The position numbers and the translations under genes were made by a program. Positions 18,486-27,788 of a DNA stretch of 39,946 nucleotides are shown piece after piece. The stretch's first letter is position 1, and each line of letters begins with the position of its first letter. This stretch comes from Bacteroidota bacterium (GTDB lineage: Bacteria > Bacteroidota > Bacteroidia > Bacteroidales > VadinHA17): assembly GCA_029564935.1 (NCBI GenBank), contig JAKQPD010000147.1, positions 1 to 39,946 of the forward strand, read 5' to 3'. Below the pieces are notes generated by a model. It was not told the DNA's origin. It saw only the letters and a list, made by a program, of their open reading frames with translations, and ran no database searches.

Positions 18486-19460
18486 TCAGTATTCCCTGCC
18501 GATTAGTGAACCGGCGAGAGTTGTCAGTTCACTTTTCCTCTTCTCATCAACCGACACTTTCTGGAACAGCACGAAAGCTTTATTTATATATTCTCTGATC
18601 AGTGATTCTGTGGCGCTCTTTACACCAAGCTCATCAAAAAGGCTTATTGTCTTTTTTATCTTGATTTCCGGATCTGTTTCGTTTCCGGAAAACAGTTCCT
18701 GTAATTCTTTTCTCTGAGCTGTTGAGGCCTTTTCCATTGCTTTCACCAGGGGGAGGGTTTTCTTATTTGCAGTTATATCTCCGCCCTGCTTTTTGCCAAA
18801 TATCTTTGTATCACCCCAGACATCAAGCATATCGTCCTGTATCTGGAATGCCAGTCCGAGATTTCTTCCAAAATCAAAAAGCAGATCGGCATCTTTATCG
18901 TCGCTTCCTCCGATTATTGCACCAATCTTCAGGGAAGCGGCAATAAGAACGGCAGTTTTAAGTTCGATCATCCTCAGGTATTCATCATGTGTGACGATAA
19001 CTGCTTTTTCATAATCCATATCGAGCTGCTGGCCTACACATACTTCCACCGCAGCTTTATTGAACACCCTGAAAACCTTTATCATACTTTCCGCAGGAGC
19101 CTGAAGAAAACATTCATTTGAAATAAATGCCATTACATCGCCCGAGAGTATGGCCTGGTTGACATTCCATTTACTGTGAATAGTAGCCAGTCCCCGTCTG
19201 AGTGATGCCTGATCCATTATGTCATCATGGACAAGGGTGAAGTTATGGAATACTTCAATACCTGCTGCAGGCATTACTGCATCATTTATCCTGTCATTAA
19301 AGAGATTACACGCCATCAATGTCAGAACAGGGCGTAATCTTTTCCCCCCGATTGAAAGAATGTATCTGACCGGATCGATAAGCCGTGGTGCCTCCGTGTT
19401 ATATGAAAGGTTCATCAAAGCCTTATCGACCAATACTTTAAGTTCCGAATGATTGTACAT
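18486..19460 (-). CDS. polyprenyl diphosphate synthase, probably short-chain (FPP/GGPP type)
   Basis: 324 residues of the all-helical trans-prenyltransferase family. The first Asp-rich motif is DDIMD (79-83), the second DDMLD at about 213-217, and the N-terminal GGKRLRP (38-44) binds isopentenyl diphosphate. Phe74, five residues before the first Asp-rich motif, is the kind of bulky residue that limits chain length to C15-C20; I infer a short product, but a longer quinone-tail product cannot be excluded. It follows atpG by 20 bases and is probably the last gene of the main atp operon. The product could feed quinone or undecaprenyl synthesis. Confidence 0.88.
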   Translation of the reverse strand: MYNHSELKVLVDKALMNLSYNTEAPRLIDPVRYILSIGGKRLRPVLTLMACNLFNDRINDAVMPAAGIEVFHNFTLVHDDIMDQASLRRGLATIHSKWNVNQAILSGDVMAFISNECFLQAPAESMIKVFRVFNKAAVEVCVGQQLDMDYEKAVIVTHDEYLRMIELKTAVLIAASLKIGAIIGGSDDKDADLLFDFGRNLGLAFQIQDDMLDVWGDTKIFGKKQGGDITANKKTLPLVKAMEKASTAQRKELQELFSGNETDPEIKIKKTISLFDELGVKSATESLIREYINKAFVLFQKVSVDEKRKSELTTLAGSLIGREY

Positions 19461-19480
19461 TTCCGTTGAAAGTTGTATGC

Positions 19481-20368
19481 TTAACCTTTGAGCGCTTCTG
19501 CTCCGCTGACAACCTCCAGTATCTGATTTGTGATTGAAGCCTGCCTTGCCTTGTTGTACTGAAGTGTCAGATCGCGGATCATTTCAGTCGCATTATCGGT
19601 TGCCTTATGCATAGCGGTCATACGGGCTCCGTGTTCGGCTACAAAAGAATCCAGAACTGCTTTATAAAACTGGATCTTAAGAGATTTGGGGATCAGTTCC
19701 TTTACAATTTCCTCCCGGGAGGGTTCATAGATATAATCAGCCGGAACAGATTCTTTAGTGTTGCCATCCCGGACGGTCTCCACCGGCAGGAACACTTCAT
19801 CTGTCAGGTTCTGTACCGCAGCATTTTTGAACTGGTTATAAATTATTTCTACCTTGTCGTACTCCCCGGCAACAAATCTGTTCATTATTGATTCAGCAAC
19901 AACAACTACATTTTCAAAAGTAAGGTCATTCAGAAGATGGTTACACTCAGGTAGCATATTTATATTCTGCTTTCTGAAAAAGTCATACCCTTTTTTACCA
20001 ACGGGAAGAATTGTAACATTCCCTTTACTGAACTGATCAAAATATTTCTCAGACACCACCCGTCTGGCCTCCTTAATGACATTTGAATTAAATGCACCGC
20101 ACAGACCTTTATTGGAAGTAATTACAACCAGGAGAATTTTTTCGGGAGAAGTTATTCTTCCGTAGACATTATCAACCCGTGTTTCTGCAAGGCTTTGTGA
20201 GAGGCCAACCAGGATTTCATGAAGCTTATGTGCATATGGTCTGAGCCTCAGTATTTTATCCTGTGCTTTTCTCAGCTTGGCAGCAGATACCATTTTCATG
20301 GCAGATGTTATCTGCCTTGTTGATTTTACAGAAGCTATCCTTACCCTGATAATTTTTAAATTCGCCAT
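19481..20368 (-). CDS. atpG: ATP synthase F1 gamma subunit
   Basis: 295 residues, usual length. Hallmarks are the N-terminal coiled-coil helix (RIASVKSTRQITSAMKMVSA), the central Rossmann-like part with SNKGLCGAFN, and the C-terminal helix ALRMTAMHKATDNA-type segment (HGARMTAMHKATDNATEMI). It is the rotor shaft between the alpha/beta hexamer and the c-ring. It lies 32 bases after atpA. Confidence 0.96.
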   Translation of the reverse strand: MANLKIIRVRIASVKSTRQITSAMKMVSAAKLRKAQDKILRLRPYAHKLHEILVGLSQSLAETRVDNVYGRITSPEKILLVVITSNKGLCGAFNSNVIKEARRVVSEKYFDQFSKGNVTILPVGKKGYDFFRKQNINMLPECNHLLNDLTFENVVVVAESIMNRFVAGEYDKVEIIYNQFKNAAVQNLTDEVFLPVETVRDGNTKESVPADYIYEPSREEIVKELIPKSLKIQFYKAVLDSFVAEHGARMTAMHKATDNATEMIRDLTLQYNKARQASITNQILEVVSGAEALKG

Positions 20369-20400
20369 TTGGAATTCATTAATTTGACGATTCCCGGAAA

Positions 20401-21984
20401 TTACCTGGTTTTATATTTCTGAACAATCTCTCCGGCGACCTTTTCAAGAACACCTGTAATATCATTATTAAGGATACCATCGCGAAGTTGATCCAGAGTA
20501 TCCCTGTATTTGAGATCAAGAAGTTCGAGATATTCCTTTTCGAATTCCCTTACTTTAGTGACAGGAACGTCCTTCAGAAGTGCCATTGTTCCGCAATAAA
20601 TTATAGCAATCTGCTTTTCAACCGGCATCGGGGAATATTGTCCCTGTTTAAGTATTTCAACGTTCTTTGATCCTTTATTAAGTATTGCCAGTGTTGCCGC
20701 GTCGAGGTCGGATCCGAATTTTGAAAAGGCTTCAAGTTCGCGATACTGAGCCTGGTCGACTTTAAGTGTTCCGGCTATTTTCTTCATTGCTTTGATCTGT
20801 GCGTTACCTCCCACCCTTGACACAGATATTCCTACGTTAATAGCGGGTCTGACGCCGGCATTGAAAAGGTTTGATTCAAGGAATATTTGTCCGTCTGTAA
20901 TAGAAATAACGTTTGTGGGTATATAGGCTGCGACGTCGCCTGCCTGTGTTTCAATTATAGGCAGAGCGGTAAGCGAACCGCCTCCTTTTACAATAGGTCG
21001 TAATGATTCCGGAAGGTCGTTCATATTTCTGGCAACTTCATCCGATTCAATGATTTTTGCGGCTCTCTCGAGGAGTCTTGAGTGCAGGTAAAACACATCA
21101 CCCGGGTATGCTTCACGTCCTGGCGGCCGGCGGAGTAACAGGGATACTTCCCTGTAGGAAACAGCCTGTTTTGACAGGTCATCATAGATCACCAGGGCAT
21201 CCCTTCCTGTATCACGGAAGAATTCTCCTATTGCAGCCCCGGCAAAAGGTGCATAGAACTGTGATGCAGCCGGATCGGATGCGGTAGCGAGAACTATAAC
21301 AGTATATTCAAGCGCTCCATGTTCTTCAAGGATTTTTGCTATGTTGGCAACTGTTGAACCTTTCTGACCAACAGCAACATAGATACAATAGACCGGTTTG
21401 CCCTTCTCAAAATTACTTCGCTGGTTAATTATTGTATCGATCGCAATAGCTGTCTTACCTGTTTGCCTGTCACCTATTATAAGTTCCCTCTGTCCCCTTC
21501 CGATGGGAATCATCGCATCAATAGGTTTGATACCTGTCTGAAGCGGTTGTTTTACAGGCTGACGGAAGATAACTCCCGGAGCTTTTCTTTCGAAAGGCAT
21601 ATCGTAAAGTTTACCTTCAACAGGGCCTTTCCCGTCAAGGGGCTGACCTGTCGGAGAAATTACCCTTCCGAGCAAACCCTCGCCCACTCCGATAGAGGCG
21701 ATCCGACCTGTTCTTTTCACAATATCACCTTCATTGATCTCTTCCGTAGGACCAAGGAGCACTGCACCAATATTATCCTCCTCAAGGTTCAGGACAATAG
21801 CCTCAATCCCATTCTCAAACTGAATAAGTTCATTTGATTGTGCGTTTGACAGTCCATAAATACGTGTTATCCCGTCACCAACAGTGAGAACGGTCCCTAC
21901 TTCTTCCAGATCCGCTCCCGTCTGGATCCCCTCAAGTTGCTGACGCAGAATACTTGATACTTCTGCCGGTTTTATACTTGCCAT
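20401..21984 (-). CDS. atpA: ATP synthase F1 alpha subunit
   Basis: 527 residues. P-loop GDRQTGKT (171-178), and the alpha-type [11 protein letters not shown] and [16 protein letters not shown] motifs. It is the non-catalytic nucleotide-binding subunit of F1 and supplies the arginine finger. It sits 99 bases after atpH, the longest gap inside the operon; this gap holds a 14-bp tandem duplication. Confidence 0.97.
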   Translation of the reverse strand: MASIKPAEVSSILRQQLEGIQTGADLEEVGTVLTVGDGITRIYGLSNAQSNELIQFENGIEAIVLNLEEDNIGAVLLGPTEEINEGDIVKRTGRIASIGVGEGLLGRVISPTGQPLDGKGPVEGKLYDMPFERKAPGVIFRQPVKQPLQTGIKPIDAMIPIGRGQRELIIGDRQTGKTAIAIDTIINQRSNFEKGKPVYCIYVAVGQKGSTVANIAKILEEHGALEYTVIVLATASDPAASQFYAPFAGAAIGEFFRDTGRDALVIYDDLSKQAVSYREVSLLLRRPPGREAYPGDVFYLHSRLLERAAKIIESDEVARNMNDLPESLRPIVKGGGSLTALPIIETQAGDVAAYIPTNVISITDGQIFLESNLFNAGVRPAINVGISVSRVGGNAQIKAMKKIAGTLKVDQAQYRELEAFSKFGSDLDAATLAILNKGSKNVEILKQGQYSPMPVEKQIAIIYCGTMALLKDVPVTKVREFEKEYLELLDLKYRDTLDQLRDGILNNDITGVLEKVAGEIVQKYKTR

Positions 21985-22053
21985 ACTATATTATTTGTTT
22001 ACTTAGTTTTCTTTTGTTTATGTTTAAAATTCAACATTCAAGATTGCTCAAAC

Positions 22054-22081
22054 TTTGACCCTGGAATTTTGACCCTGGAAT
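22054..22081. repeat. exact 14-bp tandem duplication between atpH and atpA
   Basis: TTTGACCCTGGAAT occurs twice head-to-tail at 22054-22067 and 22068-22081, ending just before the atpH stop codon region (stop at 22084-22086). It lengthens the atpH-atpA gap to 99 bases. It could affect ribosome spacing or RNA structure, or be neutral slippage. Confidence 0.85.
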
Positions 22082-22083
22082 TT

Positions 22084-22632
22084 TTATATTGTAAGTGCTC
22101 CTGATTTAAGTTCCTTTTCTATTTTACGAAGTTTGTTTCTGACGCTTGCATCAATATAATTATCCTCGACTTTCAATATAAATCCCCCGATAATATTTCT
22201 GTCGATAACTTCGTTCAGTTCTACTTTGGTTTTAAAAATTCCGGCAATCAGATCTGCTATCCGTTTCTTTACATCTTCATTGACTTTTACAGCTGTTGTC
22301 AGCACCAGTTCAGTTATGCCGTTATATTCCTTGTAGGCACGGATAAATTCTCTTGCGATTCCGGGAAGGAAATTCTCTCTTCCGTTCTTAACGATCAGAT
22401 CGATCAGTGATGCAGTAAGTTTATCGATGTTGCCTCCGATCGTATTTTGAATGACCTCCCTTTTTTTTGATGGTCTGATTATCGGGCTTTCAAGCAGTTC
22501 CCTGAATTCAGGGACAGAGGTCACTTCAAGAATCAGGGTCATATCCTTATAAACTTTGTCCAGTAAGTTCTTTTCAAGGGCTGACTGGAAGAGTGCGTTC
22601 GCGTATCTGACAGAAATTTTACCGTCGTTCAT
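22084..22632 (-). CDS. atpH: ATP synthase F1 delta subunit
   Basis: 182 residues, usual length. The N-terminal helical domain begins ISVRYANALFQSALEKN; the C-terminal signature is IDRNIIGGFILKVEDNYIDASVRNKL. It connects the b-subunit stalk to the top of F1. It starts 14 bases after atpF. Confidence 0.95.
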   Translation of the reverse strand: MNDGKISVRYANALFQSALEKNLLDKVYKDMTLILEVTSVPEFRELLESPIIRPSKKREVIQNTIGGNIDKLTASLIDLIVKNGRENFLPGIAREFIRAYKEYNGITELVLTTAVKVNEDVKKRIADLIAGIFKTKVELNEVIDRNIIGGFILKVEDNYIDASVRNKLRKIEKELKSGALTI

Positions 22633-22646
22633 TAAGATTTGAAAGT

Positions 22647-23165
22647 CTAGTTTTTGTTCAGATTAATGTCTTCGAGATATTTGTTTATCAGTTTTTCCTG
22701 TTCTCCGGTGCGGCTCAGTTTCTCTCCAAGCAGCCTGGATGCTATTTCCACTGAAAGGGTAGCAAGCTGGTCATGAATTTCCGCAAGGGCTTTTGTTTTT
22801 TCTCTTTCAATCCCGGCCTTTGCATTTTCAACAATCTTTGAAGCTTCCTGAGTAGCCCTGCCCTTTGCTTCGGCAATAAGCTTATCTCTTACATCCCTGG
22901 CCTCTCTGAGGATATCTTCTCTTTCCTCCCTTGCTTTCCTTAATATAGCTTCGTTATCGCTTTGGAGCTGAATCATATCCTTGCGTGCTTGTTCCGCTGC
23001 TTCAAGGGATCCCTTTATCATCTCATCTCTCTGTCTGAGGGCGCCAAGAATAGGTTTCCAGGCAAATTTCGTGAGTACCAGAAAGAAGATAGAAAATATA
23101 AGGACTGCCCAGAAAATTGTACCTATTGCGGGGCTTGTCAGACTATTACCTGCTAATAATATCAT
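22647..23165 (-). CDS. atpF: ATP synthase Fo b subunit
   Basis: 172 residues. One N-terminal membrane helix (about 13-32, IGTIFWAVLIFSIFFLVLTKFAWKPI) and a long charged coiled coil rich in Ala, Glu and Arg (about 40-160). It forms the peripheral stator stalk. The gap to atpE carries a strong hairpin. Confidence 0.95.
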   Translation of the reverse strand: MILLAGNSLTSPAIGTIFWAVLIFSIFFLVLTKFAWKPILGALRQRDEMIKGSLEAAEQARKDMIQLQSDNEAILRKAREEREDILREARDVRDKLIAEAKGRATQEASKIVENAKAGIEREKTKALAEIHDQLATLSVEIASRLLGEKLSRTGEQEKLINKYLEDINLNKN

Positions 23166-23196
23166 AATAAACTTAATTAGAATTCATAATAATAAA

Positions 23197-23227
23197 GAGA
23201 TCCTTCAACCAACCGTTGAAGGATCTC
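23197..23227 (-). terminator. 13-bp perfect hairpin between atpE and atpF
   Basis: GAGATCCTTCAAC (23197-23209) pairs perfectly with GTTGAAGGATCTC (23215-23227), loop 5 bases. On the minus strand it starts 6 bases after the atpE stop and is followed by a weak U-rich run. It is either a partial terminator or a 3'-end stabiliser of atpE mRNA, since atpF and later genes must still be expressed. Confidence 0.75.
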
Positions 23228-23233
23228 AATTAC

Positions 23234-23455
<222 letters not shown>

Positions 23456-23469
23456 TTAAACATAAAAAA

Positions 23470-24561
23470 TTAATGATGTTCTTCCACCACTGCCAGACTT
23501 ATGAAAAGGGCTGACAGAAGTGTGAAAACATATGCCTGGAGGAATGCCACAAGTAATTCAAGGCAGTCCATAAAAATCACAAAGAATATCGATACCGGGG
23601 CAACTGCAAGAGAATCGAATATAAATATAAGTGCCAGAAGGCTCATGACAATTATATGTCCTGCAGTAATATTTGCAAAAAGACGGATCATCAGAGCAAA
23701 GGGTTTTGCAATGACCCCGATGATCTCAACCGGTATCATTATCGGAAGAAGCCATACAGGAAGACCCGGTGTTGCAAAAATATCTCTCCAGTAAGTTTTA
23801 CTTCCGTTTATCTGAATTATAACGAATGAAAAAAAGGCCAGTGTAAAAGTCACTGCAATATTACCTGTAACATTTGCCCCGAAAGGCGGGGGAAACGGGA
23901 TCAGGCCCATGAGATTATTTATCAGTATAAAGAAAAATACGGATAAGAGATATGGCATGAATTTCAGGTATTTCTCATGACCTATATTCGGGATTGCAAT
24001 ATCATCACGGACAAAACAGATAACAGGTTCAAGAAGGCTTTGAATTCCCTTCGGATGACTTATTCCTGTTCTTCTGTATGATCGTGAGAGTGCAAGAAAT
24101 ATCCATAATCCGATTATTGCGGCAGCCAGCATTCCGATGACTGTTTTAGTCATTGAGAAATCGAGTGGGAGATTTTCTTCATCAACTGTCCCATCAGGTC
24201 TTACTGAAACGATCTTTCCCTTGAGGTCACCTTCCTCCATAAGTTTAAAGCCTTTATATTCCTGGCCATGGGCCAGTTTTCTGGATGAAAAGAAGTGAAG
24301 TCCGGCTTCCCTGCTGTAAAGGATCACGGGCAGATAGATAGCAACAGATTTTGCATGTTCTCCTTCTCCCAGTGTAAGGATGTGCCATTCATGCGAATCG
24401 GCAATATGATCAAGAATGAATTCGCTGGCATCAAAGGCTCCGGATGCTTCAGCGGATGTCTCCGGTCCTTGGGTTTGTGGTTCATGCTGACCTGAAACTA
24501 TACCAGGTGAGACCCCGAGCAACAGAACTGTAAAAAATAATGCAACTATACGTGTTTTCAA
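23470..24561 (-). CDS. atpB: ATP synthase Fo a subunit, N-terminally extended
   Basis: 363 residues, about 100 more than the E. coli form. The extra N-terminus has a signal peptide (1-24, VSGQ) and a soluble region of about 100 residues before the first conserved helix (MTKTVIGMLAAAIIGLWIFLAL). The essential Arg293 lies in FALMIRLFANITAGH. The extended form is a phylum trait; its role is unclear. The protein forms the proton half-channels against the c-ring. Confidence 0.94.
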   Translation of the reverse strand: MKTRIVALFFTVLLLGVSPGIVSGQHEPQTQGPETSAEASGAFDASEFILDHIADSHEWHILTLGEGEHAKSVAIYLPVILYSREAGLHFFSSRKLAHGQEYKGFKLMEEGDLKGKIVSVRPDGTVDEENLPLDFSMTKTVIGMLAAAIIGLWIFLALSRSYRRTGISHPKGIQSLLEPVICFVRDDIAIPNIGHEKYLKFMPYLLSVFFFILINNLMGLIPFPPPFGANVTGNIAVTFTLAFFSFVIIQINGSKTYWRDIFATPGLPVWLLPIMIPVEIIGVIAKPFALMIRLFANITAGHIIVMSLLALIFIFDSLAVAPVSIFFVIFMDCLELLVAFLQAYVFTLLSALFISLAVVEEHH

Positions 24562-24573
24562 AATAAATTTCTC

Positions 24574-24972
24574 TTATAAAGGTTTGTATTTCAGCGTTTT
24601 CAACACAACCAATATCGAAAACAGAGTGAACGCTAAATATAGTACAAAAAACAATATTACTGATGTTAATCCAGTTTTTTTAGCAACAAAAAACCAGAGC
24701 AGAGCTATCACCATTTCGAGTATGAACTTGATCCCTAATGCTACAAGTATGTACATGGTCCGGGCTTCAGGCTCCTTTTTCTGTCCGATGAAAAATATTA
24801 TTAATGTAAGAAGCGACAGAAGAGTAAAAGACAATGAAAGGACAGCTATTCCTGCAAATTCAAACCCGGGGTCACAGGATGACGATAGTACAAGCCCTCC
24901 TGTAAGAATCAGGGTTTCTATAATAACAAGCCAAAAGATATTTTTAAGAAGAGGTTTCAAGGGAGGGATCAC
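24574..24972 (-). CDS. four-helix membrane protein between atpZ and atpB, AtpI-like by position
   Basis: 132 residues, four membrane helices (about 10-30, 38-63, 72-96, 102-127) with a short basic loop QKKEPEART. Its first four bases overlap the end of atpZ (24969-24972, ATGA overlap), implying translational coupling. It occupies the AtpI position seen in many ATP synthase operons and could assist c-ring assembly or Mg2+ uptake. This rests on position and topology; I see no diagnostic motif. Confidence 0.75.
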   Translation of the reverse strand: MIPPLKPLLKNIFWLVIIETLILTGGLVLSSSCDPGFEFAGIAVLSLSFTLLSLLTLIIFFIGQKKEPEARTMYILVALGIKFILEMVIALLWFFVAKKTGLTSVILFFVLYLAFTLFSILVVLKTLKYKPL

Positions 24973-25205
24973 TTAATAAAATCTTTGATTGCCGCATATA
25001 TAGCAGCAAAAACGCCAAGTAAAGAAAGAATTATTGTAAAGACAGGTCCGGAGAATCCTGCCAGTTGGTCGAGTTTGATGCCTCCCCAGGTGGTGAGGCC
25101 AATTATTACTGCCATCTGGACAGCCAGGCCTGTATATCTGGCATAATCGCTTAATCCTTTATTTTGAGCTTTTTTCTGATTCTTTTCCTTTTCCTGGTCC
25201 TCCAT
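24969..25205 (-). CDS. atpZ: AtpZ/AtpI-family small membrane protein
   Basis: 78 residues. A charged N-terminus (EDQEKEKNQKKAQ) precedes two membrane helices around GLAVQMAVIIGLTTWGGIKLD and PVFTIILSLLGVFAAIYAAI, the pattern of the ATPase gene 1 family. In other bacteria this protein with AtpI supports Fo assembly. The only plausible ATG lies inside the bactofilin gene, so the two overlap by 47 bases in different frames. Confidence 0.85.
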   Translation of the reverse strand: MEDQEKEKNQKKAQNKGLSDYARYTGLAVQMAVIIGLTTWGGIKLDQLAGFSGPVFTIILSLLGVFAAIYAAIKDFIK

Positions 25206-25554
25206 TGCTGTCGTTGTCGCTCATTTTGCAGTTTCCTGAGAAAATTGCTCCGGGTTCAATTGATAATTTTGAGGTAACAATATCGCCAAAGATCTTTGAA
25301 GAGACTTTCAGTATAAGCAGTTGATGCACTGTGATCTTTCCCTCGACCGTTCCTGATACTTCCGAATTTTTGCAGATAACTTCCCCGTTAACTCTTCCGG
25401 TCGGACCTATAACCACCTTCCCTTTTGTATTCAGATTACCGTTAAGAGTGCCATCAATACGCAGATCCCCGCTGGATTTCACATCTCCCGTAATATCAGT
25501 ACCGCTGCTTACAAGGTTAATTGCTGCTGCTTCAGCCTCATTGTATTTTGCCAT
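25159..25554 (-). CDS. bactofilin (polymer-forming cytoskeletal protein)
   Basis: 131 residues. The core (about 15-115) is a right-handed beta-helix with short turns (DLRIDGTLNGNL, KVVIGPTGRVNGEVI, SEVSGTVEGKITV, SKIFGDIVTSKLSIEPGAIFSGNC), the bactofilin/DUF583 pattern. Bactofilins polymerise without nucleotide into membrane-linked filaments that place envelope enzymes. The disordered tail (SNGGPGKGKESEKSSK) is encoded within the atpZ overlap. It begins 72 bases after fabH with its own -7 box. Confidence 0.9.
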   Translation of the reverse strand: MAKYNEAEAAAINLVSSGTDITGDVKSSGDLRIDGTLNGNLNTKGKVVIGPTGRVNGEVICKNSEVSGTVEGKITVHQLLILKVSSKIFGDIVTSKLSIEPGAIFSGNCKMSDNDSNGGPGKGKESEKSSK

Positions 25555-25591
25555 AGTTGTTAGAGCTTTAAGATATAAACTTAATAACTCG

Positions 25592-25599
25592 CAAATATA
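25592..25599 (-). promoter_or_regulatory. -7 box TATATTTG upstream of bactofilin/atp operon
   Basis: It matches TAnnTTTG on the minus strand, 37 bases before the bactofilin ATG in the 72-bp gap after fabH. It may start the main atp transcript separately from the fatty-acid genes. No matching -33 found. Confidence 0.45.
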
Positions 25600-25626
25600 T
25601 AAACTATTGCGTAGATTACATAATCC

Positions 25627-26625
25627 TTATTCGGGATCATAAGCCCATTTTAAATAGACGGAGCCCCATGTAAATCCGCCGCCGAATGCTGCCAGAATGA
25701 GTACGTCGCCCTTTTTAAGCCGTTTTTCATATTCCCATAAACACAGAGGGATTGTGGCTGCGGTTGTATTACCGTAATTCTCGATATTGATCATTACCTT
25801 TTCCGGAGGAAGTCCCATCCTGCGGCCTGTTGCATCAATTATTCTGAGGTTGGCCTGATGTGGTACAAGAAAGGCGATATCATCGGGCTTAAGGTTGTTC
25901 TTCTGCATTATTTCGGCTGCTACATCGGCCATTTTCGATACTGCAAACTTGAACACTACCTGTCCTTCCTGGTATATAAAATGTTCCTTTGCCTCAAGAG
26001 TCTCAACAGAAGCCGGCTTCACCGATCCCCCGGCCTTAAGATGTAGATATTTCTGACCTGAACCATCGACGTGAAAAATATGATCCATTATTCCATAATC
26101 CTCTGTTGTGGGTTCAAGGAGAACGGCGCCGGCTGCATCGCCGAAAAGAGGGCATGTTGTCCGGTCGGTATAATCCGTTATAGACGACATTTTGTCGGCG
26201 CCAACTACAATAACCTTTTTATACTTCCCTGTCTCAACATATGAAGCTCCTGTCTGTAAAGCGAAAAGGAAGCCGGAGCATGCAGCTGCCAGATCGAAAC
26301 TGAAGGCATTTTTTATCCCTGCTTTTTCCGAAATTATATTTGCTGTGGCCGGGAATTGCATATCGGGAGTGATTGTGGCGCAGATCACCAGGTCGATATC
26401 GTCGGGTGAAGTGCCGGTCTTTTCGAGAAGACCTGAGACAGCCATCTCCCCGAGATAAGAAGTTCCCATACCCTCTCCCTTGAGTATCCTTCTTTCCTTT
26501 ATTCCGACACGTTGCATTATCCATTCGTCGGAAGTGTCAACCATTCGGGACAGCTCGGAATTTGTGAGCCTGTAATCCGGAACCCAGGCATGAATCCCTG
26601 TGATGGCTGCACGAATTTTTTCCAT
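25627..26625 (-). CDS. fabH: beta-ketoacyl-ACP synthase III
   Basis: 332 residues. The catalytic triad is Cys116 in AAACSGF, His256 in VPHQANLRI and Asn286 in NYGNTTAA; all are intact. It condenses an acyl-CoA primer with malonyl-ACP to start type II fatty acid synthesis. It follows plsX by 2 bases in the classical yceD-rpmF-plsX-fabH block. Confidence 0.96.
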   Translation of the reverse strand: MEKIRAAITGIHAWVPDYRLTNSELSRMVDTSDEWIMQRVGIKERRILKGEGMGTSYLGEMAVSGLLEKTGTSPDDIDLVICATITPDMQFPATANIISEKAGIKNAFSFDLAAACSGFLFALQTGASYVETGKYKKVIVVGADKMSSITDYTDRTTCPLFGDAAGAVLLEPTTEDYGIMDHIFHVDGSGQKYLHLKAGGSVKPASVETLEAKEHFIYQEGQVVFKFAVSKMADVAAEIMQKNNLKPDDIAFLVPHQANLRIIDATGRRMGLPPEKVMINIENYGNTTAATIPLCLWEYEKRLKKGDVLILAAFGGGFTWGSVYLKWAYDPE

Positions 26626-26627
26626 TA

Positions 26628-27566
26628 TCAGATTGCTTCTTTGATCTTCTGGGCAAGGTCGACATGGACTACTGCCATGGTCTGGAGTATCATATTCATT
26701 ATTGCCTTGCGTTTAGATATTCCATGACCAATAACCACATTGGCATTTATTCCTACTATAGGAGTACCTCCGATATTCTCGAAATTAAGTCTTTCAAAAT
26801 AGGAATCCGAAAGATTTCTGGCTTTATATATCTGATAAAAAGCTTCAGTCTGCTTCAGGACTATATTTCCCACAAAACCGTCGCAAACTATCACATCCGG
26901 TGATTTTTCGCCAAACATTTCGTTTGCTTCGATATTCCCGAGGAAATTTATCTCTGTGTGTTCCTTCATCAGTTCATAGGCAGCTTTCACTGCCGGAGTG
27001 CCTTTTGATGCCTCCTCGCCAATATTAAGAAGCCTGACGGTGGGATTATCAATTTCGAGGACATATTTTGCAAACAGGGTACCAAGCATACCATACTGAA
27101 GCAGGACGTCAGGTTTTGTGTCGGGATTAAGCCCTACATCCAGGATAACAGCATGGCGGTTATTCACTACAGGCATTACTGTTGCAAGTGCCGGGCGAAA
27201 GACTCCCGGGATCACATTAACCGTATAGCTGGCGCCAACAAGCATTGCACCGGTATTTCCGGCACTGCAAAAGCCTTCTATCCTGTTTTCCTTTAAAAGC
27301 CTGTATCCGACTGCTATACTTGAATCGGGTTTCTGGGAATAGGCCTTTGACGGTGTATCGCCCATTCCTATTACCTGTGTTGTATGAACAATCTCGAACC
27401 GTGACGGATCACAGGATAATTCTTTCAGTTTGAAATGGATGGAATCCTGATCCCCGACAAGAACCAGTTTATCATCACCAGATAAATGGCTGAGTGAATC
27501 AACTGCACCCTCAACTACCGCTTCAGGTGCAAAATCGCCACCCATTATATCCAGACCTATTTTCAT
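26628..27566 (-). CDS. plsX: phosphate acyltransferase PlsX
   Basis: 312 residues. The N-terminal [14 protein letters not shown], the central [29 protein letters not shown] and the length are typical. It converts acyl-ACP to acyl-phosphate for glycerophospholipid synthesis. It is coupled with fabH (2-base gap) and follows rpmF by 25 bases. Confidence 0.96.
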   Translation of the reverse strand: MKIGLDIMGGDFAPEAVVEGAVDSLSHLSGDDKLVLVGDQDSIHFKLKELSCDPSRFEIVHTTQVIGMGDTPSKAYSQKPDSSIAVGYRLLKENRIEGFCSAGNTGAMLVGASYTVNVIPGVFRPALATVMPVVNNRHAVILDVGLNPDTKPDVLLQYGMLGTLFAKYVLEIDNPTVRLLNIGEEASKGTPAVKAAYELMKEHTEINFLGNIEANEMFGEKSPDVIVCDGFVGNIVLKQTEAFYQIYKARNLSDSYFERLNFENIGGTPIVGINANVVIGHGISKRKAIMNMILQTMAVVHVDLAQKIKEAI

Positions 27567-27591
27567 CTAATCATCGGTTTGTTAACCGGGA

Positions 27592-27777
27592 TCACTCAGC
27601 TGTCTTCTTCTCGATGACAAGCTTGCCTCTGTAAAAGCCGCACTCAGGACATACCCTGTGATACTGAACCGAAGATCCGCAGTTCGAACATGTTACAACT
27701 GTTGGTGCAGTTGCTTTATAATGAGTTCTGCGCTTGTCTCTTCTTGTTTTCGAGTGTTTCCGTTTTGGATTTGGCAT
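27592..27777 (-). CDS. rpmF: 50S ribosomal protein L32
   Basis: 61 residues from the ATG at 27777 (MPNPKRKHSKTRRDKRRTH), the usual L32 start; a longer frame to 27825 overlaps yceD and is not needed. A zinc ribbon CSNC…CPEC is present, so this is the Zn-containing (C+) form. A short GGAAG lies just upstream of the ATG. Its place before plsX-fabH is widely conserved. Confidence 0.95.
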   Translation of the reverse strand: MPNPKRKHSKTRRDKRRTHYKATAPTVVTCSNCGSSVQYHRVCPECGFYRGKLVIEKKTAE

Positions 27778-27788
27778 TTCTTCCAGTT

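Noticed and set aside
23197-23227. Full intrinsic terminator ending the atp operon
   Set aside because: The U-tract is weak and six genes downstream of it are essential parts of the same complex.
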